This document shows positions 23,301-36,587 of a stretch of DNA of 64,000 bases, piece after piece. Numbering within the stretch: the stretch's first letter is position 1; every line of letters begins with the position of its first letter. A program made the translations under genes and the position numbers. The notes under the pieces are model-generated. The model saw only the letters and a list, made by a program, of their open reading frames with translations. It searched no databases and was not told the DNA's origin. This stretch comes from Naganishia liquefaciens (taxonomy: Eukaryota > Basidiomycota > Tremellomycetes > Filobasidiales > Filobasidiaceae): contig BLZA01000021.1 in NCBI GenBank assembly GCA_013423385.1, forward strand, positions 372,001-436,000. Direction: 5' to 3'.

Positions 23301-25055
23301 CGGGTAAACTTTCGGAAAAGCAGCCTGAACAAGTTTGCCAACAAGGGTCCCGCCAAATCCAGCCTCTTCTTTCCGAAATGATCACGGTCGTCAAGATCGC
23401 GACGCTCCAGCTTGGCCAAGATCAACCTATGGATCATGTATCCGAAGAAGTACGCTTTCATCTTGTGTCCTTCCTTCGAAATGGCGATGTGCGGTAGGGT
23501 CTCTTTGGACAAGATGTCCTCCGCATGCTTGATACGCTTGTCTTGAGCATTCATTCCCACGTTACCGCGTCGACCAATTTGATCAAGCGCGATGTGTTGT
23601 TCCTGAACCGCAAATCCTTCCTCGATCGACGGTCGCACAAGATCGGTCATGGCTTCGTCTCCAACATCGTAAACGATATGCCGCATGATTTCCTGATCCG
23701 AAACGATACCGAGTGCTCTGAAAATGAGCATGATGGGGATATCTTGACGGACATATGGTAGTGTTGCACGCATGACGTTGTTTGTCTATGGGAGATGCAA
23801 GGTTGAGCCGATATTCCGATTCGCGGGATGACCGATATGCATACCCCTTTATCCGCATTTCCGTGCAACAGCTTAATTACCATCTTGCTCATCTTGCTCA
23901 GACCGCCTCGCTCCAAGACACTGGTAACCTCGGCAACATGAGATGCTGTGCTCGGCTGAGCTTTGGCGAAGACGTAGACGAAGTTGGCGGCCATTCGCTC
24001 CTGAGCGATCAACACCTTCTCGGAACCGTTGATAATGAAATAGCCACCCTGACACGCGCTCATGTAAGTACACCAGTGAAGAGGCGTAAAGGGAGGAAAC
24101 AAACCATGTCGAGCGGACATTCTCCGATTTCATATTGTGTATCAAGGGAAACGTTATTTGTCAAACAGAAGTTCGAACGCAGCATGATCGGGATCTGAAC
24201 CGATCATTAGTCACTGATCGAAAAGACAAGATTCGACGTACTCGTCCGACATAAGCCTTCTCGATGGCCACATCTTCATAGATGTCATCTTCGATCCATT
24301 TCGGCTCACCGTCCAATTCCTTGTCATCGGTTTTCCGGCGAACCTGCTGCTTGACTTTCATGTAGAGCGGAGCGTCATACCTGTAAAAGTGGCAAAGAGA
24401 CTGTTCACGGCCGCTACCGAACTCTCAAGTCAGGGTGTACGCACGTTCCGTTTCGAAGACGGGCTTCTTGCGGCGTCGTGGTGTCGCCACTGCCGTCTGC
24501 CTCAATAGACGACGGCCCTCCTAAAAAGACTTGCTCGAACTGAATATTGAAACGTCGCTAATCAAGACGATCTCCTGTAAGCGACGCAGAAAGACCGAAA
24601 TTCAAGCAAAACTCACCGACTGATCGTATGTCGCTCCAGTGTTTTGACTGATTTGATCAAGTGTCAGATTACCATGCTCCTCCATCACGTCGTTCAAGGT
24701 CGTCTCGATGAATTCGTTGAAACTCGACAATTGCTGTTGTACCAGTCCCATTTCATCGAAGAAGCTGGAAATAACGACCCAAAGATCATCTTGGGAGATC
24801 TCATCTCCGTCCATGTACTCGTCCTCGCCATCCAGGTCGGGCTTCTTGTTGTCCTTATCATCGAGAAACTGAGACTCGTACTGATAAGCGCCATTATCAT
24901 TCTGCGTCCCGTAGGAAACGCCGTAGTCTGTTGACACAACGTTTTGAGTACGAGCAAAGCAGAAAGATCGCATGGTAATAGATATAGTGCATGCGAATGA
25001 GCACGACTTGCAAAGAAGCGCATCAATCGTGTGACATGAACATACCGTCGTCCAT
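20400..25055 (-). CDS. RPB2: RNA polymerase II second-largest subunit
   Basis: RPB2 forms one side of the Pol II active-centre cleft. The start (25055) is fixed by splicing MDD onto [15 protein letters not shown] across a 24939-25045 intron. The order is typical: N-terminal acidic region, [19 protein letters not shown], the [19 protein letters not shown] block, [13 protein letters not shown]-like fork region, [82 protein letters not shown], and the clamp zinc site CDICGMQC...CRLC. The last exon starts [16 protein letters not shown] and adds about 55 Gly/Asn/Asp-rich residues before the stop at 20400. RPB2 normally ends within about ten residues of this point, so the tail is an extension. About ten introns are present, and the length is about 1,280 residues. 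Confidence 0.95.
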
Positions 25056-25633
25056 TTTCCCGCTCTGATTCCTCTATTCTACCACGACCTCTGATTGCCA
25101 GCCCACTAGAGCAATCTTCGAAGTCGCGAGCTGCAGGGGGCGACCAGTAGGCGTTCTGGGTGAGCTCTTGATGTCGTGATCGACCGCACGCGCGTTCCGA
25201 GCGGTGTTTTTGCAATTGAGCAATCCGGAGCGAGAGAGCGAGATGAATGGTCCGCTACCTGACGCAACAACCAGATCAACTAAACAGATACTGCTGATGC
25301 CTGAAGGAAATCGCTAACCTCTATGGATATGAGGATAACGACAAGCGAGCTGCCATGGCGGCCAGTAGGATGAGCGCGGAGCCTGACATTTTCGACGAAT
25401 CGTCGCCACGGTCGATCGCTCGCCCAGAGTGGGGGTCCCCATCCAGCCATGATATCTCTAAACCCCTGCGCCTCGCAATTGATATAGTGACACCCCTTCC
25501 TTTGCCATCAGCCGCACCGTGCTCCGCATCAGAGCAATCCTCGAGGAGAATACAACTGCCTTACCCCGAGTATCGAGGACGGAATCCATCACCACTGCCT
25601 GACGCGCATTATCGATAGCATCTCGTTCTCAAA
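25056..25633. other. Divergent promoter between RPB2 and CWC25
   Basis: A 578-bp spacer between oppositely oriented starts. It contains an 87-codon plus-strand frame listed separately. No TATA box is evident. Confidence 0.5.
25355..25618 (+). CDS. Possible upstream ORF of CWC25 (87 codons)
   Basis: An ATG in strong context (GCCATGGCG) opens an 87-residue Pro/Ser/Arg-rich frame (MAASRMSAEPDIFDESSPRS) that stops 15 nt before the CWC25 start codon. No domain is recognised. If the CWC25 transcript begins upstream of 25355 this would act as an upstream ORF. If it begins downstream, the frame is chance. No coding evidence beyond openness is available. Confidence 0.25.
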   Translation: MAASRMSAEPDIFDESSPRSIARPEWGSPSSHDISKPLRLAIDIVTPLPLPSAAPCSASEQSSRRIQLPYPEYRGRNPSPLPDAHYR

Positions 25634-27267
25634 ATGGGTGGAGGCGATCTTAACATGTACGTCCTCGTGCCGGTATATCGCTTCGAGACTTATGGTTTAT
25701 CGCCTCTCAGGAAAAAGTCATGGCATCCCGTGCTGTTGACAAACCAAAAGCGAGTATGGGAAGTCGAAAAGAAGGCCGTAAGTCGAATGATCATGACTTC
25801 CGGTGTGGAGGCTTATGTCCATTCTTGCGTGAATTCTATCTAGCATGAAGAGAAGAAGAAGCTTGACCAACTCAAGAAAGAAATCGAAGAGGAGAGACAA
25901 CTGGCTGAGTTGCAAAGATTGCAAGAAGAGGCGACGGGAAAGAAGCGTGTGGAAAAGCTGGACTGGATGTACGCTACTCCTTCCACCGCTGAAGGAGGGG
26001 GAGCTCTTGGTGGACAGCGTATAGGGGAGAAAGACATGGAGGAATATCTGCTGGGAAAGAAGAGGGTTGATGAGGTTCTCAAGCAAGGCGATAATGTGAG
26101 CCGTCATACCGCGACATGAGGCTACACCTTGCTCAACTTTTTTCCGTTTTCAGATCGGTGCCGCCCACGAAAAGTTCATCGCTGTGCAAAACGCCAATAC
26201 TGCGCAAGACATCGCTGCGAAGGTCCGAGAAGATCCCTTACTCGCCATCAAGAAGCAGGAGCAACTGGCATATCAAGCTATGCTGAATAATCCCGCATTG
26301 CGGAGACAGGTTAAAGCAGTCAAGGAGAAAAACGGCGAGACCAAAGAGGAGCGAAAGGAGAGAAAGCGAAGGGAGAAGGAGGTAAGATGCTGCGCAAGCT
26401 TATAGAGCCTCCCGTTGACACTATCTCGCTGCACAGGAGCGCAAATCTGCCAAAAGAGAAGCTAAAGACTCACGTCACCGTTACTCGAGTAAAGAGGACG
26501 GATATAGGCGCAGCGATCACTCATATCGGAGAGACGAGCGAGATGATGGGTATTCTCACAGCAGATCGAGCCATCGGCGCTCGCGATCGCCGTACGATTC
26601 CAGCCATCGCCCATATAGCCGTCGTCATCAAGATGATCGTAGATACGATGCCAGAAATGAGCGCGATGATTCAGAGCGGTATCGCACCGACTCTCGTCGC
26701 ATGGCATACCGTGCAGATTCGAGAACGCCTTCCCGCTCCCGAACCCCGCCTCGAAAGGACTCGGGTTATCGTCAACGCGAAGGCGGAAGGAACGACGATG
26801 ACAGTTATGGGCGAGATGGCCGAGACACAGAGTATCGGCCACATGGTGGAATCATTGTGCCAAATCATGTCGGACGCCCCGAGGGACTAGATCTGGACGC
26901 GAGACCGGTCTCGTCGCGATATGATGCGACAAACAGCGCACACTATCGCCACGACAATGGCAATCGCGCGACAGAGACCACCTCGGGTCCGACTGCAGCT
27001 GAATTGCGTGCGCAGAAGCTGGCGCAGATGCAGACGGACGCAAATGACCACACCGCAAGTCGACTGGCCGCGCTCAAAGAGCGTAGAAAGCAGGATGAGG
27101 CACTACTGGCGGAAGAGAATAGAGTTCGCGAACAACGTGGCAAAGTTGGCGATACCAAAGGCGACTATATTCGTCAGCAGGAGCAAATCCTGATGGGTGG
27201 TGGAATGGACCTAGGAGATGTACTTGGTCGGCGGGCTGGAAAGGGGTTGTTGCGTGAAGACATGTAA
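25634..27267 (+). CDS. CWC25: Pre-mRNA splicing factor CWC25
   Basis: Cwc25 joins the spliceosome for the first catalytic step. The diagnostic N-terminus is present: exon 1 MGGGDLN spliced onto MKKSWHPVLLTNQKRVWEVE (25712 onward), then a coiled Glu/Arg-rich helix (LDQLKKEIEEERQLAELQRL) and EKLDWMYATP, which is the CBF1-interacting N-terminal (Cir_N) domain and the Cwc25 block. The middle continues IGAAHEKFIAVQNANTAQDI and DPLLAIKKQEQ. From about 26440 it becomes an RS-like Arg/Ser/Asp-rich region, and the C-terminus carries AAELRAQKLAQMQ, RLAALKERRKQDEALLAEEN and QILMGGGMDLGDVLGRR, typical of fungal Cwc25. The stop is at 27265-27267. The start is decided by the conserved MGGGDLN. Four introns of 50-65 nt are seen. 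Confidence 0.93.
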
Positions 27268-27713
27268 TGTTACTTGTTCGTCGTTGTATGCTTTCCGATA
27301 CACCACATTATCATTGTATCTTCGTCAGAGCGACTTCTTTTCGCAAGCCGTCAGGCTGCAGCTCATGTCATTGCCGGAAGGTCCATGCATCATTGACTCG
27401 CCTCTGTAGCGCAGTCGTGATACAATGCTTTGCGACGTTACTGTCGACTTTCTATAGATGCGGTTGCCGCTAGAGAGCGATCGATATTCCGCTTGGAGAC
27501 CGATAATTCAGAGACAAAACGAGACACAGCGACGGCCTCGCTCGACGCAGCGCGCATGAGCGTCTATTATACTACTAGGTCGACCGAAGCCATGAGAAAA
27601 TGTGAGAATGAACTGAGACTAGCCGGCGTGAACATCTGAAAAGGCTAGGGCGTAGGTGCGAAGATCATCAGCGCGGGCCAAGAGATTGATCATCTCGGAG
27701 GCTCACCATCGTA
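27268..27713. other. Convergent spacer between CWC25 and the NTF2/LEA gene
   Basis: Presumed 3' UTRs of two convergent genes. No other feature is seen. Confidence 0.55.
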
Positions 27714-29350
27714 TCAAGGCCTCATACCCTCCAAGCCATCTTGCGCCGCGGTGGAAAAATCTTTGTTCTTCTCCAAAGCAGCCTCGGCCATGTCGATGGC
27801 ATCGTTCGTCAAGTCACTAGCCTCAGCTTTGCCAGAGTCATAAGCCGCGCGGGCTTGCCCGGGAGCGTCCTGTTCGATTTCTTTGCCCAGGGCCTGACCG
27901 GACTTGAAGCCTTCTTGGAACCTTCCCGTTTCCGCGTCGACCGCTTGACCCAGAGCGGAAAGTCGCGCTTGGGCGGCAGCGGAACTCTTCCTGGCGTTGT
28001 GCCTAATGTCCGCCGCCGCAGACTCTCCCTCGAGCAGGGCCCGGTCCTTGCCTTCAATGGCAAGACTACGGACGGTATCGGCGTACGGCACATTCTCTTC
28101 AGCCTTATCGGCCCACAAGGCGAGAAGGCCGAAGAGACCGCGTTTATTGCCTTGCTTGTAACCGACAGAGTACTGATCAACCACTTCGGCTTTTACCTCT
28201 CTCAAAGTGTCCTCGGCGGAGTCGGTTGCCTCATGAACATCATTACTGATAGATGTGACCGTGCTGATCCCTTGCTCGTAGTGCTGAACGGATGATAGGG
28301 AGCGTTAGAATTAGTTCCACGTCAATCAAGAAAGCTCGATGCGTACCGTCTTCGCTCTAGCCTTGCCTTCGTTCAGTGCTCGATGCGCCTTGCCGCTGAA
28401 GTTTGCGAGCAATTGTAAAGCGAGCGACATGATTTGAGCGATCAAGAACAAAACTCGGTCGAGAGCTGACTTTGCGGCGCCAATCACCATTCCTGCTTGC
28501 CTCGCTCCTTCAAGGCCAACGTCCTCTGCCTTACTTTCGGTCTTCAAACCAATTGACTTGAAGGTTGCGTAGGCTTGTCCAGCAGCTTCGCTGGAGTAAT
28601 CCAAAAATTTTCCGGCAGCGTCCGTCACCAATTGATAGCTAGCTCCAGCAACCTTGCCAGTGGTAGTGACCGCATCGTGCAAAGCTTCTTCTGTGACATG
28701 TTCTCCTTGGGCAATGGTGGGAGCGATGTACTTCTCGTGTACGACGTCGGTCTTGAGCATCATCTGATCGGTGAACAGAACGGCACTGGAAAGGGCTTTC
28801 ATCACGACATTCTTGTGCCACCACCCGTAGATCGGCAAGTTTTCGATGATGTGTCGAATCTCCCAGGTGTCTTCTTGATAGGTGATGATCTGTGTGCCGG
28901 CATCCGTTGAGGGTTCAACCTCCAACCTCGTGATTGACGGAAGTGTAAATGAGACGAAGGGTAAGGGTTTGATGATGTTCTCCACCTGAAGCATGCAAGT
29001 GGTTCCGCTATGAAGGGTTGATGCACACAGTTGTACATCAGCAAGAGGTCAGGGAGGTCTGACAGGGAAGTCAAACCCACGAAGTCAACTTGTTCAGAAT
29101 CTTGGGTTTTTCTCCTGACATCCTCGCCCAAACATCGTAAGCTTGCTTGATCTCGTCCTTGCCTTTGACTTGGAACTGGTGAAGAGGAAGTTGGTGAGCG
29201 TAGTGTCTATGGTGGGTCTTGCAGTGAGAAACTATGCGAACGTACTAGAGGGTGTCGGTAGACAGCATCTTCCGCAAAATACTTGTCAATTGCTTCATTG
29301 CGAGTCTGCACGTCCCCCATAAACAAAGCATCGATGATGACGGTAGCCAT
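27714..29350 (-). CDS. NTF2/SnoaL-like domain protein with LEA-like helical tail
   Basis: Exon 1 begins MATVIIDALFMGDVQTRNEA and runs IDKYFAEDAVYRHPL, a typical SnoaL/NTF2-like start. It is spliced to FQVKGKDEIKQAYDVWARMS and then to the beta strands VSFTLPSITRLEVEPS, TQIITYQEDTWEI and IYGWWHKNVV, completing one cone-shaped NTF2-like domain of about 150 residues. The remaining two thirds are long amphipathic helices rich in Ala, Lys, Glu, Asp and Ser (AGKFLDYSSEAAGQAYATFK, AEDTLREVKAEVVDQYSVGY), resembling LEA or perilipin-type 11-residue helices, with one hydrophobic helix (RVLFLIAQIMSLALQLLANF, about 28455-28395). This suggests a protein lying on a membrane or lipid-droplet surface, but that is inference. 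No catalytic residues can be assigned. Four exons, stop at 27714. Confidence 0.8.
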
Positions 29351-30695
29351 TGTGAATGTACCAGAACCTTGTCGAGGTCCTGAGTAGCCGGAGAGTCCGC
29401 GAGAAAAACAGATACTACCTCTACTAAAGGGGATTAGGCAACGTCTATGCGATGCAGGAGAGGGGCGATGACAACAGGAGCTATCAGTTGAGAGCGAATA
29501 TATAAGTACCTGAATATTGTTTGGCCGGATCAAGTGTGAACAATAGCGCGAAGCATCATTGTACGTCATGGGCCCTTTGAATGTCGTTATCTCGGAGAAG
29601 CGCTTTCCTGGACTGTACATCAGGAGTCCCCTGTTTGTTTGCGCATACAGCAGGACTCCGGGACTCTCTAAGGGATGACTCAGGATGGGCTTTCCAACTG
29701 GTTACCTTGCGGACATACATGGCTTCATGTATGGTTGTGCAGAGTCACGCAAACCAATCGTCATGCATGATCCCAGATTCGGAATAGGACATAAGGAGCA
29801 GGTGGTCAATGCACCCTGGCTGGCTGCGAGGCCGCTCCTGCGGAAAGATTCTTCTGCTCGTAGCACAACTTGGCTCATCTTTCTGACTCGGTAAGATATC
29901 CTGGGCTCCGTACTGCAAAAATCTTCGCAGTCACATTGCGCACGGCTGTCCGGTTCGCAAAATATTACGACTTCATCGCCTCTCAGCGGATCTCAAACGT
30001 TCGTGTGCCCTCCAGCACTTGCAAGCTGCCATGAGATGCCGGTTCGCCTTGTAGCGTATCCTCAAGAGAGCTCTCGCACTTTGCCTCGAATCAGCCAAAG
30101 ATCATACTGCAAGCCCAGTGCCTTCGCAAGTACAAGCGATAATGCAAATAGAGATGACTAGATGTAGAATAGTACTGTGCTGCGAATGCACAGGTTCGAA
30201 TTCACACGCATGTGTCTCGGATGCAACTCTCACGCTTCCACGTGTTTCTGCGACCGATAGCCAAGCCAGCCTGCGAAGCCTGATAACGATTCCGACACGG
30301 GGTTAGTTTGCTAACGTACTCTTTCCTGTTACGAGAACTATGATTCTCGCCCTATTGTTCGGCCCCAGAGAATGATGTCATCTTGGCCTCTGGCAATGCG
30401 TGACAAGCAGTCCAGATTACGATGCTATCGAGATTCGCACGCCGCGCTTCTGCACCGCTGCTGTCACACCGTCTCTAGAAACCACAAGCGCACTCAACGA
30501 TCACACTTCGCAGTCCAAGCTTGGTGGTCTGGTAATGCATCTATGAAATCAAGGGTACTTCTGGCCGTCACTCGACAGGAGCGGAATCGCTTCGGCCAGG
30601 TGAATGCGGCCTGAAGCAAGGTTCGTACAAACTCTGATATACATCGTCCATGCTGTGTATTTGGATGTGAGACTGGATTCAGGTAGTCTACGTGC
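29351..30695. other. 1.3-kb intergenic region, nothing identified
   Basis: Lies between two minus-strand genes. Short frames under 85 codons (29581-29787, 29685-29894, 30118-30306, 30372-30614) carry no recognisable domain. A tRNA B-box-like string at 30193 has no pairing T stem. This is the promoter of the NTF2/LEA gene plus the GFA1 3' flank. Confidence 0.5.
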
Positions 30696-33501
<2,806 letters not shown>

Positions 33502-34386
33502 TGCGTCAAAGAGGAAAGACAATTATAGGCTGGACAGAAGCAACGACTGAGATACGAATTGTGGCAGCAATGCTATGAGCGAGAAATGCTAGACTATGTA
33601 GTCCTGACTTACGCTGAGGAAAGGTTCAATGATGCCACGACTGATATATCGACAGACAAGCGGAAAGAAAGAGCAAACGCGAACTGTTGATCAATAATCT
33701 ACGCGATCCGGGCTGTGTTCGTTACCGTCCCATCGAGCGGCGCTTTCGCTAGAGAGGAGGCGAGCCGGGACTTACGATTGTACGACGTGGGGACAAGGCT
33801 CGATGAGGAGTCTTGATGGGGCTTGATAGGTGAGGCGATGAGTCGAATGTCACGGACAGACGAAGGACTCGGACTGGCTGGTGCTTTCGGACTGTCCTTT
33901 CTTCGCGCTTTGGCTTCCAGCTCAACGCGCTTGCTTTCGAAAGCGAATGCACAGCGTTTCCGCGAGACAAACCCGGATTCAAATTCAAGGTGCTGATGCG
34001 CGAGCTGATGCGCGCGTCATCAGCGGTCGGAAGAGCTGTTTGTCAGGCAAGGGGCTGGGCAGTGCCTTCGGAATCATGACAAGGCGCGGTGATATCCAGC
34101 ACGGATTCGCTCTCTGGTCTATCGGGAAGCCGACTTCAACAGCCTGTCCAATCATGCATGTTGAAACCCGCCAGACCTCATTCGATGAATATTGCGTGGC
34201 CGTTGAGAGTACTTGTATGAGAGATCGAAGTTGTCCAGAGCTGTACTGTACAGTTGTACTTGACTCCTCGTAGCTTCCGCACACAGACGCCTAGCTGGGT
34301 TCAGTGAGCTTCTACGTGCTCTTGTCAATTGTCACCGCAGTCTTCATAGGCATGACTCGGCTACCGGCTACTAACGTTCACAGACG
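33502..34386. other. Divergent promoter between GFA1 and the dehydrogenase gene
   Basis: An 885-bp spacer. It holds a repeat with an inverted copy at 33992-34024 (listed separately). The overlapping small frames have no support. Confidence 0.5.
33992..34024. repeat. Direct plus inverted GCTGATG repeat
   Basis: GCTGATG occurs at 33992 and 34004, 12 bp apart, each followed by CGCG, and its inverse CATCAGC lies at 34018-34024. This makes a 7-bp-arm inverted repeat with a GC spacer. Possible protein-binding site in a shared promoter; function unknown. Confidence 0.6.
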
Positions 34387-35980
34387 ATGGACGTCAGGCC
34401 TTCAGAACGTCATCGACTTGCAAAGTCCACCGAATGCAAGATCTTTTCACGTCGCAGGCGCAAGTTCTGCATTGACGACGTTGTTAGCATAACGTCAAAA
34501 ACCCTTTTCTCACCCGGAGTCACGGTGCTCGTGCCAATGGTGGCCGCGTTATGCGCCACGGTACCGATTATTCGATGGAACACGGCGTCGTGGCCAGCCG
34601 GGCGGCCGCAGAATGCCATGGCTGGACTTACAGGCTTTGCACAGATCGCGCTGGAATCGAGGGGTCTGAAATTGTCACTGTTGTACGCTGTTGGGATTCT
34701 GACAGCTTGTAAGCCAAGTCCTTATGCATTTGCCCTCCATGGTCCTGATGTGCTAGATCAGCCCTCTACTCGCAATTGACCTATGCATATGAGCAAAATG
34801 TAAAGCCATTCCGCCGTCCGGCGCCTTTGAAGTGGGAAGACGAGATTATCGTTGTGACCGGTGGTATGTGCTAATTGAAGCGTGACTTTGAGGTATGATC
34901 GGGATGACTGACTTCTAGCTCGATAGGATGTAATGGAATAGGATCCTGTATAGCGTTGAAAGCAGCGGAACGTCGTGCAAAAGTTGTCGTACTGGACGTT
35001 TCGGAGCCCAACTTCCAAGCTGGAGGTAAGACATAACCATCCGGTGTTAATAGGTGACCTGATCATGGCTTTGATGCTGTACAGAAAGGATAGTGACGTA
35101 CAAGTGCGATGTGTCAGACCGTAATGCTGTGATGAAAGTAGCGCTCAGGGTCTGTCAAGAGGTAAGGAGGGCGGCACCTGCATCTTCTGCGGCTAGTGTA
35201 CTCATCTCATAGGTTGGAGCGCCGACCATCATTGTCAATAACGCTGGCGTGATGACTGGAAAGCTCATACTGGATCTTGAGGAGAAAGATGTCGTACGGT
35301 GAGCCTTCCGATTGCAGCTATCGCATTCGAGCTTATCAATTGCGTATATGGCAGAACTTTCGGGGTCAACGTCATATCGCATTTCTGGGTCCTCCAAGCC
35401 TTTCTGCCTGGAATGATCGCTGCGGGAAGAGGTCACATCGTCAACATCGCTAGCCTTTTGGGCATCACGGGCAATGCCCAATTGGGTGCGCAAACCGACC
35501 CTTCCCCAGAAACCGACTAACGGTGTCAATCTAGCGGATTATTGCGCTTCGAAAGCGGCTGTTATCACCATGCACGACAGCCTCAACTTTGAGCTCAAGA
35601 CTCATTATCACTCTTCCGAAATCCGAACGACGCTCGTATTACCATCTCACGTGCAGACCGGACTTTTCTCTGGAATCCGCTTTCCTAGTTGGGGCGGCTT
35701 GTTCCCCTTCATCGCTCCATCCCTGGAACCAGAGGATGTTGCCGAGGCAATCATTCTCAAGCTTGACAAGAGAGAAAACGGAACTTTGCGACTGCCTTTG
35801 TATTCTCATTTGGGGAGAATCATGGGACTTGCCGCAGAGATCATTCCAGGTTGGACACGGGATCTCGCCAGATGGGTGAGCCAGAAGAAACTTTGAAATT
35901 ACTGATTGCTGATGGAACTGTTGAAGGCGGTGCAGTCCGACACGGCTATGGAGCAATATAGAGTGAAGGAAACTCGATGA
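34387..35980 (+). CDS. Membrane-anchored short-chain dehydrogenase/reductase
   Basis: NAD(P)-dependent oxidoreductase of the classical SDR family. The cofactor motif is formed across an intron: VVTGGCNGIGS (TGxxxGxG), followed by VVVLDVSE. Also visible are CDVSD, the NNAGVM motif (about 35236), the active-site Ser region HIVNIASLLG, and YCASK (Tyr and Lys of the catalytic tetrad, about 35541). An N-terminal hydrophobic helix (VTVLVPMVAALCATVPII) and a second one (LKLSLLYAVGILTA) precede the fold, as in SDR16C/RDH10-like retinol and sterol dehydrogenases of the ER or lipid droplets. The substrate cannot be read from sequence. The ATG at 34387 has good context, but the residues before the first helix are Arg-rich and not conserved-looking, so an internal start is possible. 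The last exon gives AVQSDTAMEQYRVKETR. Confidence 0.85.
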
Positions 35981-36587
35981 ATTCCACGAGGCAGTCAAAT
36001 ATCATTCATGAGCAAAGGCTTGACTTCTGCGATTTGGCGACTTGAAATGGGTACATGCCCAAATCACCGATTGTGAACACTTTCGCTTCCAGCGCGACAC
36101 GCCTGTAATGACCGTCATGCACAAGCTCGTGTGCCCTATCGTCCTTTCTGATCCTCAGAAGTTTTATCGAAGACAACTGTCTGACTATGCCCTGCTTGAA
36201 TTAGAGGTCCATTACTATGTGCTGGGGCGAGCTCTCAGCTCGCTCTCGAACGGTGGCGAGACTGCCCTTCCTGTCACGTGAGAGCTTACTCATCGCCGTC
36301 TTCTGGGTGGCGGAGGTCTCAGAATGATCTCGCGATCGGGGAATCTCATTACGCATCAGCGTGCGGGAACCCGAAAGATCGTTGCCGTGTCTGGGTTGAT
36401 AAGAGGCAACGCGAACCTCTCGACATATCCTTGACTTCCCTCAAGTTGCAAACAGCCTTCTCCACCTGTACGCTCTATCACGCCGATCCGAGCGAGGTTC
36501 AAGCTCTGGGTGGCATCGCGTAATCTCGCCTGACTTCTCCTTTGCGACGCAATCCGAAGCTTGCAGTACGCTTCTCAGCTTACCAAA
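35981..36587. other. PIM1 promoter region
   Basis: A 607-bp spacer between two plus-strand genes, containing the TCACGTGA palindrome listed separately. No other gene is seen. Confidence 0.5.
36274..36281. promoter_or_regulatory. TCACGTGA E-box palindrome upstream of PIM1
   Basis: A perfect 8-bp palindrome about 310 bp before the PIM1 ATG. It matches the bHLH (Cbf1-type) site RTCACRTG of fungi. Site identity is by consensus only. Confidence 0.35.

Noticed and set aside
30193-30205. tRNA B-box-like string (ggttcgaattc)
   Set aside because: The flanking bases do not form a T stem, and no A box or acceptor stem is found upstream.
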